A stretch of 64,000 nt of DNA from Candidatus Mediterraneibacter pullicola (GTDB taxonomy: Bacteria; Bacillota; Clostridia; Lachnospirales; Lachnospiraceae): positions 124,001-188,000 of the forward strand of contig DXAK01000008.1 of assembly GCA_019117065.1 (NCBI GenBank), written 5' to 3'. Below the pieces are notes generated by a model. It saw nothing but the letters and a program-made list of their open reading frames with translations. It was not told where the DNA came from and ran no database searches. Shown in pieces: positions 24,611-32,566 of the stretch. The position numbers were made by a program, and so were the translations under genes. Each line of letters opens with the position of its first letter. Positions within the stretch are counted from its first letter, which is position 1.

Positions 24611-26611
24611 ATGAAAAAAGAGTATAGACACATTTTTGAACCTTTTACGGTCCGCCGCATGACGTTAAAGAACCGTATCATGATGACCCCCATGGGAACA
24701 AATTACGGCGAACAGAGTGGAGAAATGAGTTTTCTCCATATTAACTACTATGAACAACGGGCCAAAGGAGGTACCGGGCTTATTATGGTAGAAAACGCCA
24801 GTGTTGATTCGCCGGAAGGTTCTAATGGAACAACCCAGCTGCGCATCGACCACGACAACTATATTCCCCGTCTTTTCAAGCTGACGGAGACAATCCACAA
24901 ACACGGCACATGCATCGGCATCCAGTTAAATCACGCCGGAGCATCCGCACAGTCTGCGCGCACCAACATGCAGCCTGTGTCCGCTTCCAACATTCCTTCC
25001 AAGGAAGGCGGGGAGGTTCCGCGTCCTCTGGAAAAAGACGAAATCATGCGCATTGTAAAAAAGTATGGAGAGGCCGCAAGACGTGCGCAGATCGCAGGCT
25101 TTGATACTGTGGAAATCCATGCCGGACACTCCTATCTGCTAAGCCAGTTCCTCTCTCCCCTTACAAATAAGAGGACAGATGAATTCGGCGGTTCGCCGGA
25201 GAACCGCGCCCGCTTCGCCCGGCTTGTGATGGAGGAAGTGAGACGTCAGGTAGGACCGTTCTTCCCCATTTTCCTCCGTGTCAGCGCAGATGAATTCATG
25301 GAAGGCGGCAACACTCTAGACGACTGTCTGGACTATCTGCAGTATATTCAGGAAGAAGCTGACGTTATTGACGTCTCCTGCGGTCTTAACGGCTCCATCC
25401 AGTACCAGATCGATGCCAATCATTTCCCGGACGGCTGGAGATCCTACATGGCAAAAGCTGTCAAAGAACGCTACGGCAAACCCTGCGTCACAATGGGAAA
25501 TATCCGCGATCCGCAAGTTGCCGAAGATATTCTTGCAAGAGGAGACGCGGACTTAATCGGTATGGGCCGAGGGCTAATCGCAGATCCGGAATGGGTAAAT
25601 AAAGTAGAATTCGGAAATGTGTGCGATATCCGCAAATGTATCTCTTGTAATATCGGCTGCGCCGGAAACCGTATTGGAATCAACCGGCCAATCCGCTGTA
25701 CCATCAATCCTGCCATCGCGGAAGGTGAGGATTATAAAAAACACAAGATCAGCAAACCGTGTAATGTGGTCGTAGTCGGCGGAGGCACGGCGGGCATGGA
25801 AGCAGCCTGTACGGCGGCAGAGGTTGGATGCACCACCTTCCTTATCGAGAAAAAGCCGTACTTAGGCGGGCTTGCTGCCGAGATCTCCAAGATCCCGGAC
25901 AAAAAACGTCTGTCAGATTTTCCGAACTACATGGTGCACCGCACAAACTCGCTGCGCAACCTTTTCTCCTTCACAAACATGGAAGCAGATGTAGATTTTA
26001 TCCGCAGCTTAAAGCCGGACATCATCGTAAATGCCACAGGTTCCTCTCCGCTCCTGCCCCCAATCGCCGGGCTTCACGAAAATATTGACAAAGAAGGCGG
26101 AAAGGTCTCCTCTATCCTCAATATGATTGAGCATGTACAGGAGTACCCAGAAGATCTCTCCGGCAAAAAGGTCGTTGTCATCGGCGGCGGCGCGGTGGGT
26201 CTCGACGTGGTAGAATTCTTCGCCCCCCGCGGCGCTGAAGTAAGCATTGTGGAGATGATGCCCGTCATCGGAAACGGCATTGACCCGGTATCCAAGGTTG
26301 ACATCAACACGCTCATGAAGAAATACAATGTGCGTCAGATGCCCAATACCGCATTAAAGGAAGTCCGTCCGGACAACTTCCTTGTGGAGACGAAAGACGG
26401 GCAGGAAGAACTTCCCTTTGACTACGGTTTTGTATGCCTTGGAATGAAAGCGGAACACCCAGTGCTGCAGCAGCTTAGAGAGGCATTTGAGGATGATGAT
26501 CATATCGAGATCATGAATATCGGCGACAGCGTGCGCGCGAGAAGAATCATCGAAGGAACAGAAGAAGGACGGAATATCCTCAATACCCTTGAGAAGAGAG
26601 GATATCTATAA
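24611..26611 (+). CDS. Old-Yellow-Enzyme-type FMN/FAD/[4Fe-4S] enoate or dienoyl reductase
   Basis: A 666-residue protein of the FadH/BaiCD/enoate reductase architecture. An N-terminal FMN TIM barrel (residues 1-~340; active-site VEIHAGHSYLLSQFLSP with the His pair) is followed by an Fe-S cluster motif (CISCNIGC with further Cys before and after, near 345-375). Then come FAD and NAD(P)H Rossmann domains (VVVVGGGTAGMEAA, KVVVIGGGAVGLDVVE). Such enzymes reduce C=C bonds conjugated to carbonyl or carboxyl groups using NADH. 3-dehydroshikimate has such a bond, so beside aroE/aroD it may perform a reductive step of anaerobic quinate/shikimate use (inference). Start: ATG behind TAGGAGATC. Confidence 0.88.
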   Translation: MKKEYRHIFEPFTVRRMTLKNRIMMTPMGTNYGEQSGEMSFLHINYYEQRAKGGTGLIMVENASVDSPEGSNGTTQLRIDHDNYIPRLFKLTETIHKHGTCIGIQLNHAGASAQSARTNMQPVSASNIPSKEGGEVPRPLEKDEIMRIVKKYGEAARRAQIAGFDTVEIHAGHSYLLSQFLSPLTNKRTDEFGGSPENRARFARLVMEEVRRQVGPFFPIFLRVSADEFMEGGNTLDDCLDYLQYIQEEADVIDVSCGLNGSIQYQIDANHFPDGWRSYMAKAVKERYGKPCVTMGNIRDPQVAEDILARGDADLIGMGRGLIADPEWVNKVEFGNVCDIRKCISCNIGCAGNRIGINRPIRCTINPAIAEGEDYKKHKISKPCNVVVVGGGTAGMEAACTAAEVGCTTFLIEKKPYLGGLAAEISKIPDKKRLSDFPNYMVHRTNSLRNLFSFTNMEADVDFIRSLKPDIIVNATGSSPLLPPIAGLHENIDKEGGKVSSILNMIEHVQEYPEDLSGKKVVVIGGGAVGLDVVEFFAPRGAEVSIVEMMPVIGNGIDPVSKVDINTLMKKYNVRQMPNTALKEVRPDNFLVETKDGQEELPFDYGFVCLGMKAEHPVLQQLREAFEDDDHIEIMNIGDSVRARRIIEGTEEGRNILNTLEKRGYL

Positions 26612-26619
26612 GAATAATA

Positions 26620-26631
26620 CAATATCCGCAA
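26620..26631. repeat. 12-bp direct repeat, left copy
   Basis: CAATATCCGCAA, repeated identically at 27991-28002. The two copies bracket an AT-rich stretch with foreign-looking short genes and remnants. It overlaps the left arm of the terminator, so it may be coincidence. Confidence 0.4.
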
Positions 26632-26695
26632 GACTGTGCCTGCATCGCGGTTTCAAGCCGCTTACGCAGCACACTCCTGCGGATATCTCATTTTT
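26622..26695 (+). terminator. Long hairpin terminator after the reductase gene
   Basis: ATATCCGCA (26622-26630) pairs with TGCGGATAT (26678-26686). Inner pairs (TGTGC/GCACA, CTGC/GCAG, GCGG/CCGC) give one long interrupted stem of ~65 bases, followed by TTTTT (26691-26695). It starts 10 bp after the reductase stop codon. Confidence 0.65.
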
Positions 26696-26752
26696 CTCAG
26701 AAATCTAGTGGTTTAATACTTCCTTAATTTTAAATATAGCCAACCAACTCTA

Positions 26753-26936
26753 TTAAACAGAGAACATTGCAGGAAGAATTGCAGCCATATCCAACGCTTC
26801 AATATGTTGAGCCATTTCTTTTACAAGAGTTCCCGCCTCACTCTTTTTGATTGCTTCTATCTTATTTTTCAATTCTTTCTGTTCATACCTTTTTATCTTT
26901 AAAATAGCGATTATCTTAAATTTGATAATGTGGGAT
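26753..26936 (-). pseudogene. C-terminal remnant of an unidentified gene
   Basis: The minus strand is open for about 60 codons ending in TAA at 26753-26755. It encodes a charged helical end (YEQKELKNKIEAIKKSE, then LVKEMAQHIEALDMAAILP). There is no usable start codon with a ribosome site before it, and a stop interrupts the frame upstream. It looks like the 3' end of a gene broken by rearrangement. Family not recognised. Confidence 0.4.
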
Positions 26937-27188
26937 TTAACGGATCAAATACGTTACTTTTTCAAAGTCTTTTTTATGAACATAAATTTTATATTCGTAG
27001 GAATAGTCCTGATTTATCCCAAAGCTGCCAACCACCCCTCTTCGATTGCCAATCATTGGCGCCGCCTCAAGATTTGTAATTTTTACTGTATAGTCAATAC
27101 CATTTTGAGAAAGAATATTCCTTACTTCTGATTGACGATCCATTTCCATTGTCACAATCAATTCTTTACGATTAAATATCGTCACCAT
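26937..27188 (-). CDS. Small protein, DUF2007-like putative signalling protein
   Basis: An 83-residue protein. The N-terminal beta strand ELIVTMEMDRQSEVRNILSQ followed by a helix and NGIDYTVKI resembles small ferredoxin-like DUF2007 proteins. The C-terminal YEYKIYVHKKDFEKVTYLI fits the last strand and helix of that fold. Start: ATG behind GAAGGAGGAAC, a strong site. The coding sequence is much richer in A+T than the flanking genes, suggesting transfer. Function unknown. Confidence 0.65.
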   Translation of the reverse strand: MVTIFNRKELIVTMEMDRQSEVRNILSQNGIDYTVKITNLEAAPMIGNRRGVVGSFGINQDYSYEYKIYVHKKDFEKVTYLIR

Positions 27189-27230
27189 ATGTTCCTCCTT
27201 CGATTCTGGCTTAATAACTTGGAATCTGAA

Positions 27231-27638
27231 CTATTGATGATAAAAATAATTCTTGGCTTTCAAATTATTGATATTATCTTTAATCCATGAATTGTTCGCA
27301 ACCACTTTGTTTATTTTCATTTCAATCTTCATTGTTGATGTTGATAACGCCATTTCATTTTCTAATAATCCGTTTTTCATCTTGAAATTTGTTATTTCAT
27401 TCCATGGAATAAATAAATTGTCTGCAATATCCCAATCGCCTTGAATGGGGAACAGGTTAATTCCATTATCGCTAAATCCGAATAAATAAGATGTTGCTCG
27501 TTCAAATGCGATTACATTGACAATTCCTGTTGGCAAAACCCATTTTACCTTTGATTTAGTATGTCCACATAAAATATTGTTATCATATGTATAACCAAAT
27601 GTTTCCAATTCACTTTTTACTTTTTGTAAACTTAACAT
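27231..27638 (-). CDS. Hypothetical protein
   Basis: A 135-residue protein rich in Asn, Ile and Lys, without signal peptide or TM helix. Alternating hydrophobic stretches (KVKWVLPTGIVNVIAFERA, LFIPWNEITNFKMKNG, TSTMKIEMKINKVV) suggest a small beta-rich domain such as a PH-like fold; this is only a guess. It lies 42 bp upstream of the DUF2007-like gene on the same strand and shares its AT-rich composition, so both may have arrived together. Confidence 0.6.
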   Translation of the reverse strand: MLSLQKVKSELETFGYTYDNNILCGHTKSKVKWVLPTGIVNVIAFERATSYLFGFSDNGINLFPIQGDWDIADNLFIPWNEITNFKMKNGLLENEMALSTSTMKIEMKINKVVANNSWIKDNINNLKAKNYFYHQ

Positions 27639-27749
27639 TTCTGTACCTCCACAGTTTTACGCTCCATCCCAGTACATTCCTATATCTCACTACAAATTAT
27701 TGTATGATAAAATCTTTTGATATTCAATTCTCTATCACTTGAAATTTTC
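27639..27749. other. Intergenic AT-rich stretch
   Basis: This is the upstream region of the 135-aa gene, with a ribosome-like AGGTAC at 27639-27650 on the minus strand. No clear promoter or repeat was seen. Confidence 0.3.
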
Positions 27750-27836
27750 CTGCCCTTACCAAAAAGCATTTCCCCGGCTGTCGCGGCTGGTGTAATTTGC
27801 CATTACATCATCAAATGGTCGGACGGCGATAAATAG
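27750..27836 (+). pseudogene. Remnant of a small element-associated membrane-protein gene
   Basis: A plus-strand frame ending in TAG at 27834-27836 encodes AVAAGVICHYIIKW followed by SDGDK. This resembles the C-terminus of short membrane peptides (VVAYYICKWLD type) that often accompany insertion elements and integrative elements in Firmicutes. The N-terminal part and a start codon are missing. The following ~100 bases, including a strong palindrome, may belong to the same cassette. Identification is from memory of the pattern only. Confidence 0.35.
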
Positions 27837-27882
27837 TCGATAATCAGCCTGAGGCGTAATCCTTGCCCTACTAAAATGGGAA

Positions 27883-27914
27883 ACAAAAATCCCCCAGTGT
27901 TGCAACACTGGGGG
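27883..27914 (-). terminator. Perfect 24-bp palindrome, terminator on the minus strand
   Basis: CCCCCAGTGTTG (27891-27902) is followed immediately by its exact complement (27903-27914), and on the minus strand by ATTTTTG. It would end transcripts of the histidine-phosphatase operon 115 bp upstream. It may originally belong to the element remnant on the other strand. Confidence 0.65.
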
Positions 27915-27990
27915 AGGGTTGTAGTCGAACCACATGCACTACTTGTTTCACTTTGCCTGCCGGCATTATTGCATACGCATATCTAAAATG

Positions 27991-28002
27991 CAATATCCGC
28001 AA
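27991..28002. repeat. 12-bp direct repeat, right copy
   Basis: CAATATCCGCAA, identical to 26620-26631. It lies 28 bp beyond the 3' end of the histidine-phosphatase gene, at the right edge of the AT-rich island. Confidence 0.4.
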
Positions 28003-28029
28003 ATCCCAAGGTAAAAAGACAGATATTTC

Positions 28030-28683
28030 TTATACCGCCTTCCACTTTTTCACTTTCTCTTTGTAAAAGATCACGCCTTCCCTGATAATCTTCATCTTCC
28101 CGTCTCTGATCTCCACCATGGAGACTGCGCAGTTCGGCGGCACTTCATCCCTCCAGAACTCCTCTACAGATACATTTCCCTTGACTCGGTTTAAAAGTGC
28201 ATTCATCGTTGCTCCATGGGTTGAGACAAGGATATTCTTGTCCTTGAACTCCTCTTCTCTTAGGCATATCTCTTGGAGGAAATCCCCTGTCCGCTCATAA
28301 AGACGCTCAACTGTCTCCCCGTTCTTTGGCGGTATGTAATTCTCTGTATCTGTAAAGAACCGGTTAAACTCATCGCTTCCCGGTTCTTTGTGTTCGCCGC
28401 TGCAGCAAAGTCCTTCGTAACTTCCAAAAGATAACTCCTTGAGCCGTTCCTCCTCAATCAAAGGCGCCTTTCTGCTGCCAAGAATGATCTGCGCCGTTTC
28501 TTTTGCTCGTAAAAGGGGGCTTGTATACGCCATATCGAGCCGGATGTCTCTCATCCCTTCCGCTGTCTCTTCCGCCAGATGCCTGCCATAATCATTAAGG
28601 GGAATGTCCGTATGTCCCTGCACTTTGCGCATTCTGTTCCAGTCCGTCTCTCCATGTCTGACAATATACAGCATCATAGCCAT
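28030..28683 (-). CDS. Histidine phosphatase family protein (phosphoglycerate mutase-like)
   Basis: A 217-residue protein with the family motif LYIVRHGETDWN (phospho-His), VQGHTDIPLNDYG, the Arg in TSPLLRAKETAQ and the second His in LVSTHGATMNALL. Such enzymes are cofactor-independent-looking phosphatases acting on small phospho-compounds (GpmB/CobC/PhoE type); the substrate cannot be told. Start: ATG ending at 28683 with GGAGG five bases upstream, overlapping the DUF5662 gene by 10 bp. It is the last gene of a tightly packed operon. Confidence 0.88.
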   Translation of the reverse strand: MAMMLYIVRHGETDWNRMRKVQGHTDIPLNDYGRHLAEETAEGMRDIRLDMAYTSPLLRAKETAQIILGSRKAPLIEEERLKELSFGSYEGLCCSGEHKEPGSDEFNRFFTDTENYIPPKNGETVERLYERTGDFLQEICLREEEFKDKNILVSTHGATMNALLNRVKGNVSVEEFWRDEVPPNCAVSMVEIRDGKMKIIREGVIFYKEKVKKWKAV

Positions 28684-29276
28684 CTGTTCCTCCCTGACTT
28701 GTATTTTCGTTTCTTGTCCCGCAAGAAAAACATCCCTTTTCTGCCGCCTCTTTTCAGTACCTCCTTACGGATATACCGAAAAGTTCTCTCCTCTCCCTGC
28801 TCCGAAAGCATGAAAAGGAGCCGCTCCAACAAGCGCCGTGTATCCGGGTGCATCATATCTCCTGCCTTGCCGTTCAGATAATACTCCAGCGGATCACTGT
28901 CCCTGTACTGATCTCCTTTATATACTTTGCTCGCCGCAATGCGGTCGAGGAACATCTCAACCACATAGCGCACAGGCATCCTCATCCCAGTCAGCCTGTG
29001 ACTTCCGTCCAGTCCGTAGTCGATCCAGTATTCGTAGTGGTGTTTATTCTTCCCCTTGTGGTGAAGCCACGCGGAAGAGTATCCCCGATCCTCGCGCTCC
29101 GCATTGTTCGGGCTTCTCGTCCCCTGATAATATTTGCACCCGATACGGAACTCCGTCCATCCATATTTGGACAGATCATGGAGAAGTCCTTGACTATAGA
29201 GTCCTACCTGAAAACACTCTCTCATCACAAGAATTTTGTGCTTTGTGATTGTCTGAAAATGCTGCCATGCTTTCAT
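28674..29276 (-). CDS. DUF5662 family protein
   Basis: A 200-residue protein with motifs I associate with DUF5662: LLHDLSKYGWTEF, YYQGTRSP, and WLHHKGKNKHHYEYWIDY. The arrangement H-D ... H-H ... H-H is compatible with a metal-binding HD-like helical domain; activity unknown. The C-terminus is strongly basic (RDKKRKYKSGRNRW). Its ATG overlaps the TGA of the GH13-like gene (ATGA), so translation is probably coupled. Related proteins also occur in phages. Confidence 0.8.
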   Translation of the reverse strand: MKAWQHFQTITKHKILVMRECFQVGLYSQGLLHDLSKYGWTEFRIGCKYYQGTRSPNNAEREDRGYSSAWLHHKGKNKHHYEYWIDYGLDGSHRLTGMRMPVRYVVEMFLDRIAASKVYKGDQYRDSDPLEYYLNGKAGDMMHPDTRRLLERLLFMLSEQGEERTFRYIRKEVLKRGGRKGMFFLRDKKRKYKSGRNRWL

Positions 29277-31108
29277 GAGCCTTTCCGCTCCTTTTCTGTC
29301 TTCTCATCTGAGGCATCCGTCTCTTTTTCTATCTGCACGGCTGCCTGAACCGACTTTTTCCCGCCCTTTGCCTGCCGTCCGGAAGGCTTTTCGTTCTTCC
29401 TCTCATCCTTCACGCTCACCAACAGGGCGATGCTTCTCTCCCTAAGCACAATCTCTTTCTGGTTCTCTAAAAGCTCCGGCTGTTCCAAGTTTCCATCCGC
29501 CGTGCACACCGCCATGCACCACGCCTTTCCCTTCCCTGGAGACGGCAGCGCATAAGCGTGGGGAACCCAGTGCATATTGTAGGCTGCAAAACAATCGCTT
29601 CCACCTGTCCCGGAACCTGAATAGAGGACGCCAAGCTGGCGGCTGGACACTTCGTTCTGTATCTGCCACGCGTTCTCCCCGTGATAAGATACATCCGGCA
29701 TACCGCACGCAGTCTGATCAAGCCCTTTAAGTTCTTCCTTGCGGTGCAGGCAAGGATGAACCTTGCGAAATGCGATCAGCCCCTTTACATACCGAAAAAG
29801 AGTATCATCTGTCTTAAGCCGGCTCCAATCTACCCAGCCGGTCTCGTTATCTTGGCAATATACATTATTATTCCCTCTCTGGGAATTATAAAACTCATCT
29901 CCTGCCAGAATGCAGGGTGTCCCCTGTGCCATAAGAAGAAGAAAGAACGCATTCCTCACCTGATTCTTCCGCAGTTCTGTAACCACGCGTTTCCGGCTCG
30001 GTCCTTCTATTCCGCAATTCCAGCTATAATTATAGTCCGGACCATCTGTGTTGTTTTCTCCGTTTGCGTCATTGTGTTTGCCATCGTAAGATACAAGATC
30101 CCACAGAGTAAATCCGGTATGCGCCGTAATATAATTGCATTTTCCATCAGAAGCTGAATGGTGTCTCAACGCCCACACTACATCGTTGACCATATTTTCA
30201 TCGCCCTTTAAGAAACGCCGCATCACATTTTGGAAAGCGTCGTCCTTTCGCATCAGTTTGACATCCTTTAGCAATGGGTCTTCTGTCAGGAATTCCCATG
30301 GAACATTGTACGGGTTTACTACGAAACCATCTATATGGTACTCCAACATATAATAACGGAGACATTCCATAACTGTATACACAGATACATTTTCTGTAAA
30401 AGGCATCTCTAGAACAACCTCTATACCCGCTTTGTGGCACTCTCTCACCATGTCTTTAAGTTCACGCACCGCGGATTCCCCCGCCGCATATGCTTCCTTT
30501 GGCGCGAAATAATAAGCTGGGCCATACCCCCAGTAATTGATCTTTCCTCTTTCGCACTCTTCAAACTCATATACGGGCATACATTGGATCTGGTTAACCC
30601 CCAGTTCTTTCAGATAGGGGATTTTTTCAATCACTCCCTGATAGGTTCCCTTATGTTTTACCCTTGATGAACTATGCTTTGTAAATCCGCGCACATGAAG
30701 GCTGTATCCCACAACCTCATCCCACGGAAGATGAAGCCTTCTGTCATCTCCCCAGTTATATTCTTGGCAGACCAACCTGCCGCGCACCTGATGTTCTGAC
30801 AGATCCCGCGCCTTGCCAAATACATGCCTTCCCGTAATCTCCTTTACGTATGGGTCAATACAGACCTTTCCTCCTATTTGATAGTTATACTCATAACTCT
30901 TTGCCTCGATATCTTCAATCTTAAGGAAGCGAACCTCGCCGATCCCTTCTTCCTCCGGCATATCAAAGATCTGTTCCGGTGTTTCCTTTCCGATTCGGTA
31001 CAGAAGCAGCGCGCAGGACTTGCCCTTTGGTACATGCACGGCAAAATTCACGCTGTTTCCCTCCACAACCGCCCCGAAAGGCTGTGGTCTTCCTGATGTC
31101 TTTTTCAT
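29273..31108 (-). CDS. Catalytically inactive GlgX/isoamylase-like GH13 protein
   Basis: A 611-residue protein: N-terminal CBM48-like beta domain (PFGAVVEGNSVNFAVHVP), then a GH13 barrel with strong GlgX features (INYWGYGPAYYFAPKEAYA, GFTLWDLVSYDGKHNDANGE, NVYCQDNETGWVDW). All three catalytic acids are gone: region II reads DGFVVNPYNV where DGFRFDLA-type is expected (nucleophile Asp and its Arg lost). Region IV reads ITAHTGF where the HD pair is expected. No region III Glu (EPW) is present, and region I Asn-His is replaced (EMPFTEN). The Lys-rich tail of ~45 residues is disordered. It is probably a carbohydrate-binding pseudoenzyme. It lies 14 bp behind the sugar-binding lipoprotein gene. Confidence 0.88.
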   Translation of the reverse strand: MKKTSGRPQPFGAVVEGNSVNFAVHVPKGKSCALLLYRIGKETPEQIFDMPEEEGIGEVRFLKIEDIEAKSYEYNYQIGGKVCIDPYVKEITGRHVFGKARDLSEHQVRGRLVCQEYNWGDDRRLHLPWDEVVGYSLHVRGFTKHSSSRVKHKGTYQGVIEKIPYLKELGVNQIQCMPVYEFEECERGKINYWGYGPAYYFAPKEAYAAGESAVRELKDMVRECHKAGIEVVLEMPFTENVSVYTVMECLRYYMLEYHIDGFVVNPYNVPWEFLTEDPLLKDVKLMRKDDAFQNVMRRFLKGDENMVNDVVWALRHHSASDGKCNYITAHTGFTLWDLVSYDGKHNDANGENNTDGPDYNYSWNCGIEGPSRKRVVTELRKNQVRNAFFLLLMAQGTPCILAGDEFYNSQRGNNNVYCQDNETGWVDWSRLKTDDTLFRYVKGLIAFRKVHPCLHRKEELKGLDQTACGMPDVSYHGENAWQIQNEVSSRQLGVLYSGSGTGGSDCFAAYNMHWVPHAYALPSPGKGKAWCMAVCTADGNLEQPELLENQKEIVLRERSIALLVSVKDERKNEKPSGRQAKGGKKSVQAAVQIEKETDASDEKTEKERKGS

Positions 31109-31122
31109 GTTTTGTTCCTTTC

Positions 31123-32112
31123 CTACTGCCAGCCGTCTATTCCATACATCTCCAGATTATCCCTGTTAATCAGGAATGTCTCCACGCTTATTTCTTTCTC
31201 ATAAAGCCCTCCGTCTATGATGGACAGCGCTGCCTTCACCGCTGTCTTTCCGATATTGATCGGCGACAGGGCGCCCGTCCCCACCATAGGACTTTCTGGA
31301 TCCGAAAGGACTTTTTTTATCTCAGGTGATCCCCCGACACCGTATACAATGAGTCCGGTATCTTCTAATTCTTCAAGTGCAGTGAGCACTTCACTTGCCA
31401 TTTGGTCGTCCCCGCACATCACGGCGTCAATCTGATCATCGCCGCTTAGGAGCTGCCTTATCTCTTTTTGTACGCCCTCTGAGGTCTTCCCTGCGTCGAT
31501 CCGTTTTATCACTTCGAATCCCCCGTTTTGAACAGCTTCCTCAAATCCCGTAATCCTTTCGTTGACGAGGCTGTTTTCAGAGTTTTCCACAATTACCAGC
31601 GTTCCGCCCAAAGGCCGTCTCTCCAGCAGATCTTCCCCGCACACCTTACCTGCATTCCTTTCATCCGATCCGACAAACACATCAAACAATTCGTCCTTAT
31701 CAAGCCTCACGCTCAGATCAATAACCGGGATTCCTGCTTCATCAAGCATTTCCAACGATGGGGTGATTGTCTCCTCATCCAGAGGACAGAGAAACACAGC
31801 GTCCACACCGTCCTCAGCCAGTTTGGTAAGCTGCTGTGCCTGCTGTGCGGAATCCTGACCGGCATCTTTGACAATCAGACGGTGTCCCTGTTCTTCTACC
31901 CCTGTTCGGATCGATTCTTTCAGCACATCGTAGAAAGGATCAGACAAATCGCCGCAGCTGTATGCGAAGATATACTCTTCTTCAGCCGCAGTCTCCTGCG
32001 TATCCTCCTGAACAGGATTATCCTCCGGCGTGCCCACGTTTTTCTTGCACCCCGGCAGAAAAGCAGCGGCAAATGCCGCTGTCAGTATGATCACAGTCAG
32101 TTTTCTCTTCAT
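31123..32112 (-). CDS. Sugar-binding lipoprotein, RbsB/LacI-type periplasmic-binding fold
   Basis: A 329-residue protein with a signal peptide and lipobox FLPGC (Cys ~22), an acidic linker and a Peripla_BP_4-type fold: FAYSCGDLSDPFYDVLKESI, LTKLAEDGVDAVFLCPLD, VFVGSDERNAGKVCGEDLL and AVMCGDDQMASEVLTALEEL. Ligands in this family are pentoses, hexoses or autoinducer-like sugars. No permease or ATPase genes accompany it. The next gene downstream is the inactive GH13 protein, so the pair may sense rather than import a carbohydrate (inference). Confidence 0.88.
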   Translation of the reverse strand: MKRKLTVIILTAAFAAAFLPGCKKNVGTPEDNPVQEDTQETAAEEEYIFAYSCGDLSDPFYDVLKESIRTGVEEQGHRLIVKDAGQDSAQQAQQLTKLAEDGVDAVFLCPLDEETITPSLEMLDEAGIPVIDLSVRLDKDELFDVFVGSDERNAGKVCGEDLLERRPLGGTLVIVENSENSLVNERITGFEEAVQNGGFEVIKRIDAGKTSEGVQKEIRQLLSGDDQIDAVMCGDDQMASEVLTALEELEDTGLIVYGVGGSPEIKKVLSDPESPMVGTGALSPINIGKTAVKAALSIIDGGLYEKEISVETFLINRDNLEMYGIDGWQ

Positions 32113-32220
32113 CTTCTTACCTCATTACTATCTTGCTGTCGCCATTCACTTTTCATTCTATCGTGTTTCAAAGGAATGTCAATAGTACAGTTCCATCTTG
32201 CTTTTTCCCTTTCTTTCTGA

Positions 32221-32237
32221 TACCATCATGGTACAAT
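32221..32237 (+). promoter_or_regulatory. Candidate promoter with overlapping palindrome before DUF1292 gene
   Basis: TACCATCATGGTA (32221-32233) is a perfect 6-bp inverted repeat around one base. It overlaps an extended -10 like TGGTACAAT. It could be an operator. Confidence 0.4.
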
Positions 32238-32260
32238 ACAGACGAAAAGGAGAAATTCAT

Positions 32261-32566
32261 ATGAATGAAAATGAATCACTCACTGTAACGCTCACACTTG
32301 AAAATGACGAAGAATTGGAATGTGCCGTACTCACCATCTTTGAGGCTGATGGCAGAGAGTACATCGCGCTACTGCCTCTTGATGAGGAGGGGGACAATGA
32401 CGACGGTCAGGTCTATCTCTACCGTTTTATCGACAACGGTGAGGACGAGGAACCGGGACTTGAAAATATTCTGGACGACGATGAATTTGATCGCGTCTCA
32501 GAAGTGTTCAACGAGTGGATGGAGGAGCAGGATTTTGGCGATATTGATCTTGACGATATCGAATAA
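32261..32566 (+). CDS. DUF1292 domain protein
   Basis: A 101-residue, very acidic protein with the DUF1292 pattern: ELECAVLTIFEADGREYIAL, QVYLYRF and an acidic C-terminal helix region (FNEWMEEQDFGDIDLDDIE). In Firmicutes such proteins usually lie near yrrK/ruvX and mutS2-type genes and have no proven function. Start: ATG at 32261 behind AAAAGGAG. It converges on the helicase gene, with the two stop codons abutting. Confidence 0.88.
   Translation: MNENESLTVTLTLENDEELECAVLTIFEADGREYIALLPLDEEGDNDDGQVYLYRFIDNGEDEEPGLENILDDDEFDRVSEVFNEWMEEQDFGDIDLDDIE

Noticed and set aside
26622..26695. Riboswitch or regulatory RNA behind the reductase gene
   Set aside because: It lies downstream of a stop codon and ends in a T run, so an elaborate terminator is the simpler reading.
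27915..27950. tRNA T-arm-like GGTTCGACTAC on the minus strand
   Set aside because: The flanking bases do not pair as a T stem, and no acceptor stem or anticodon arm can be built.
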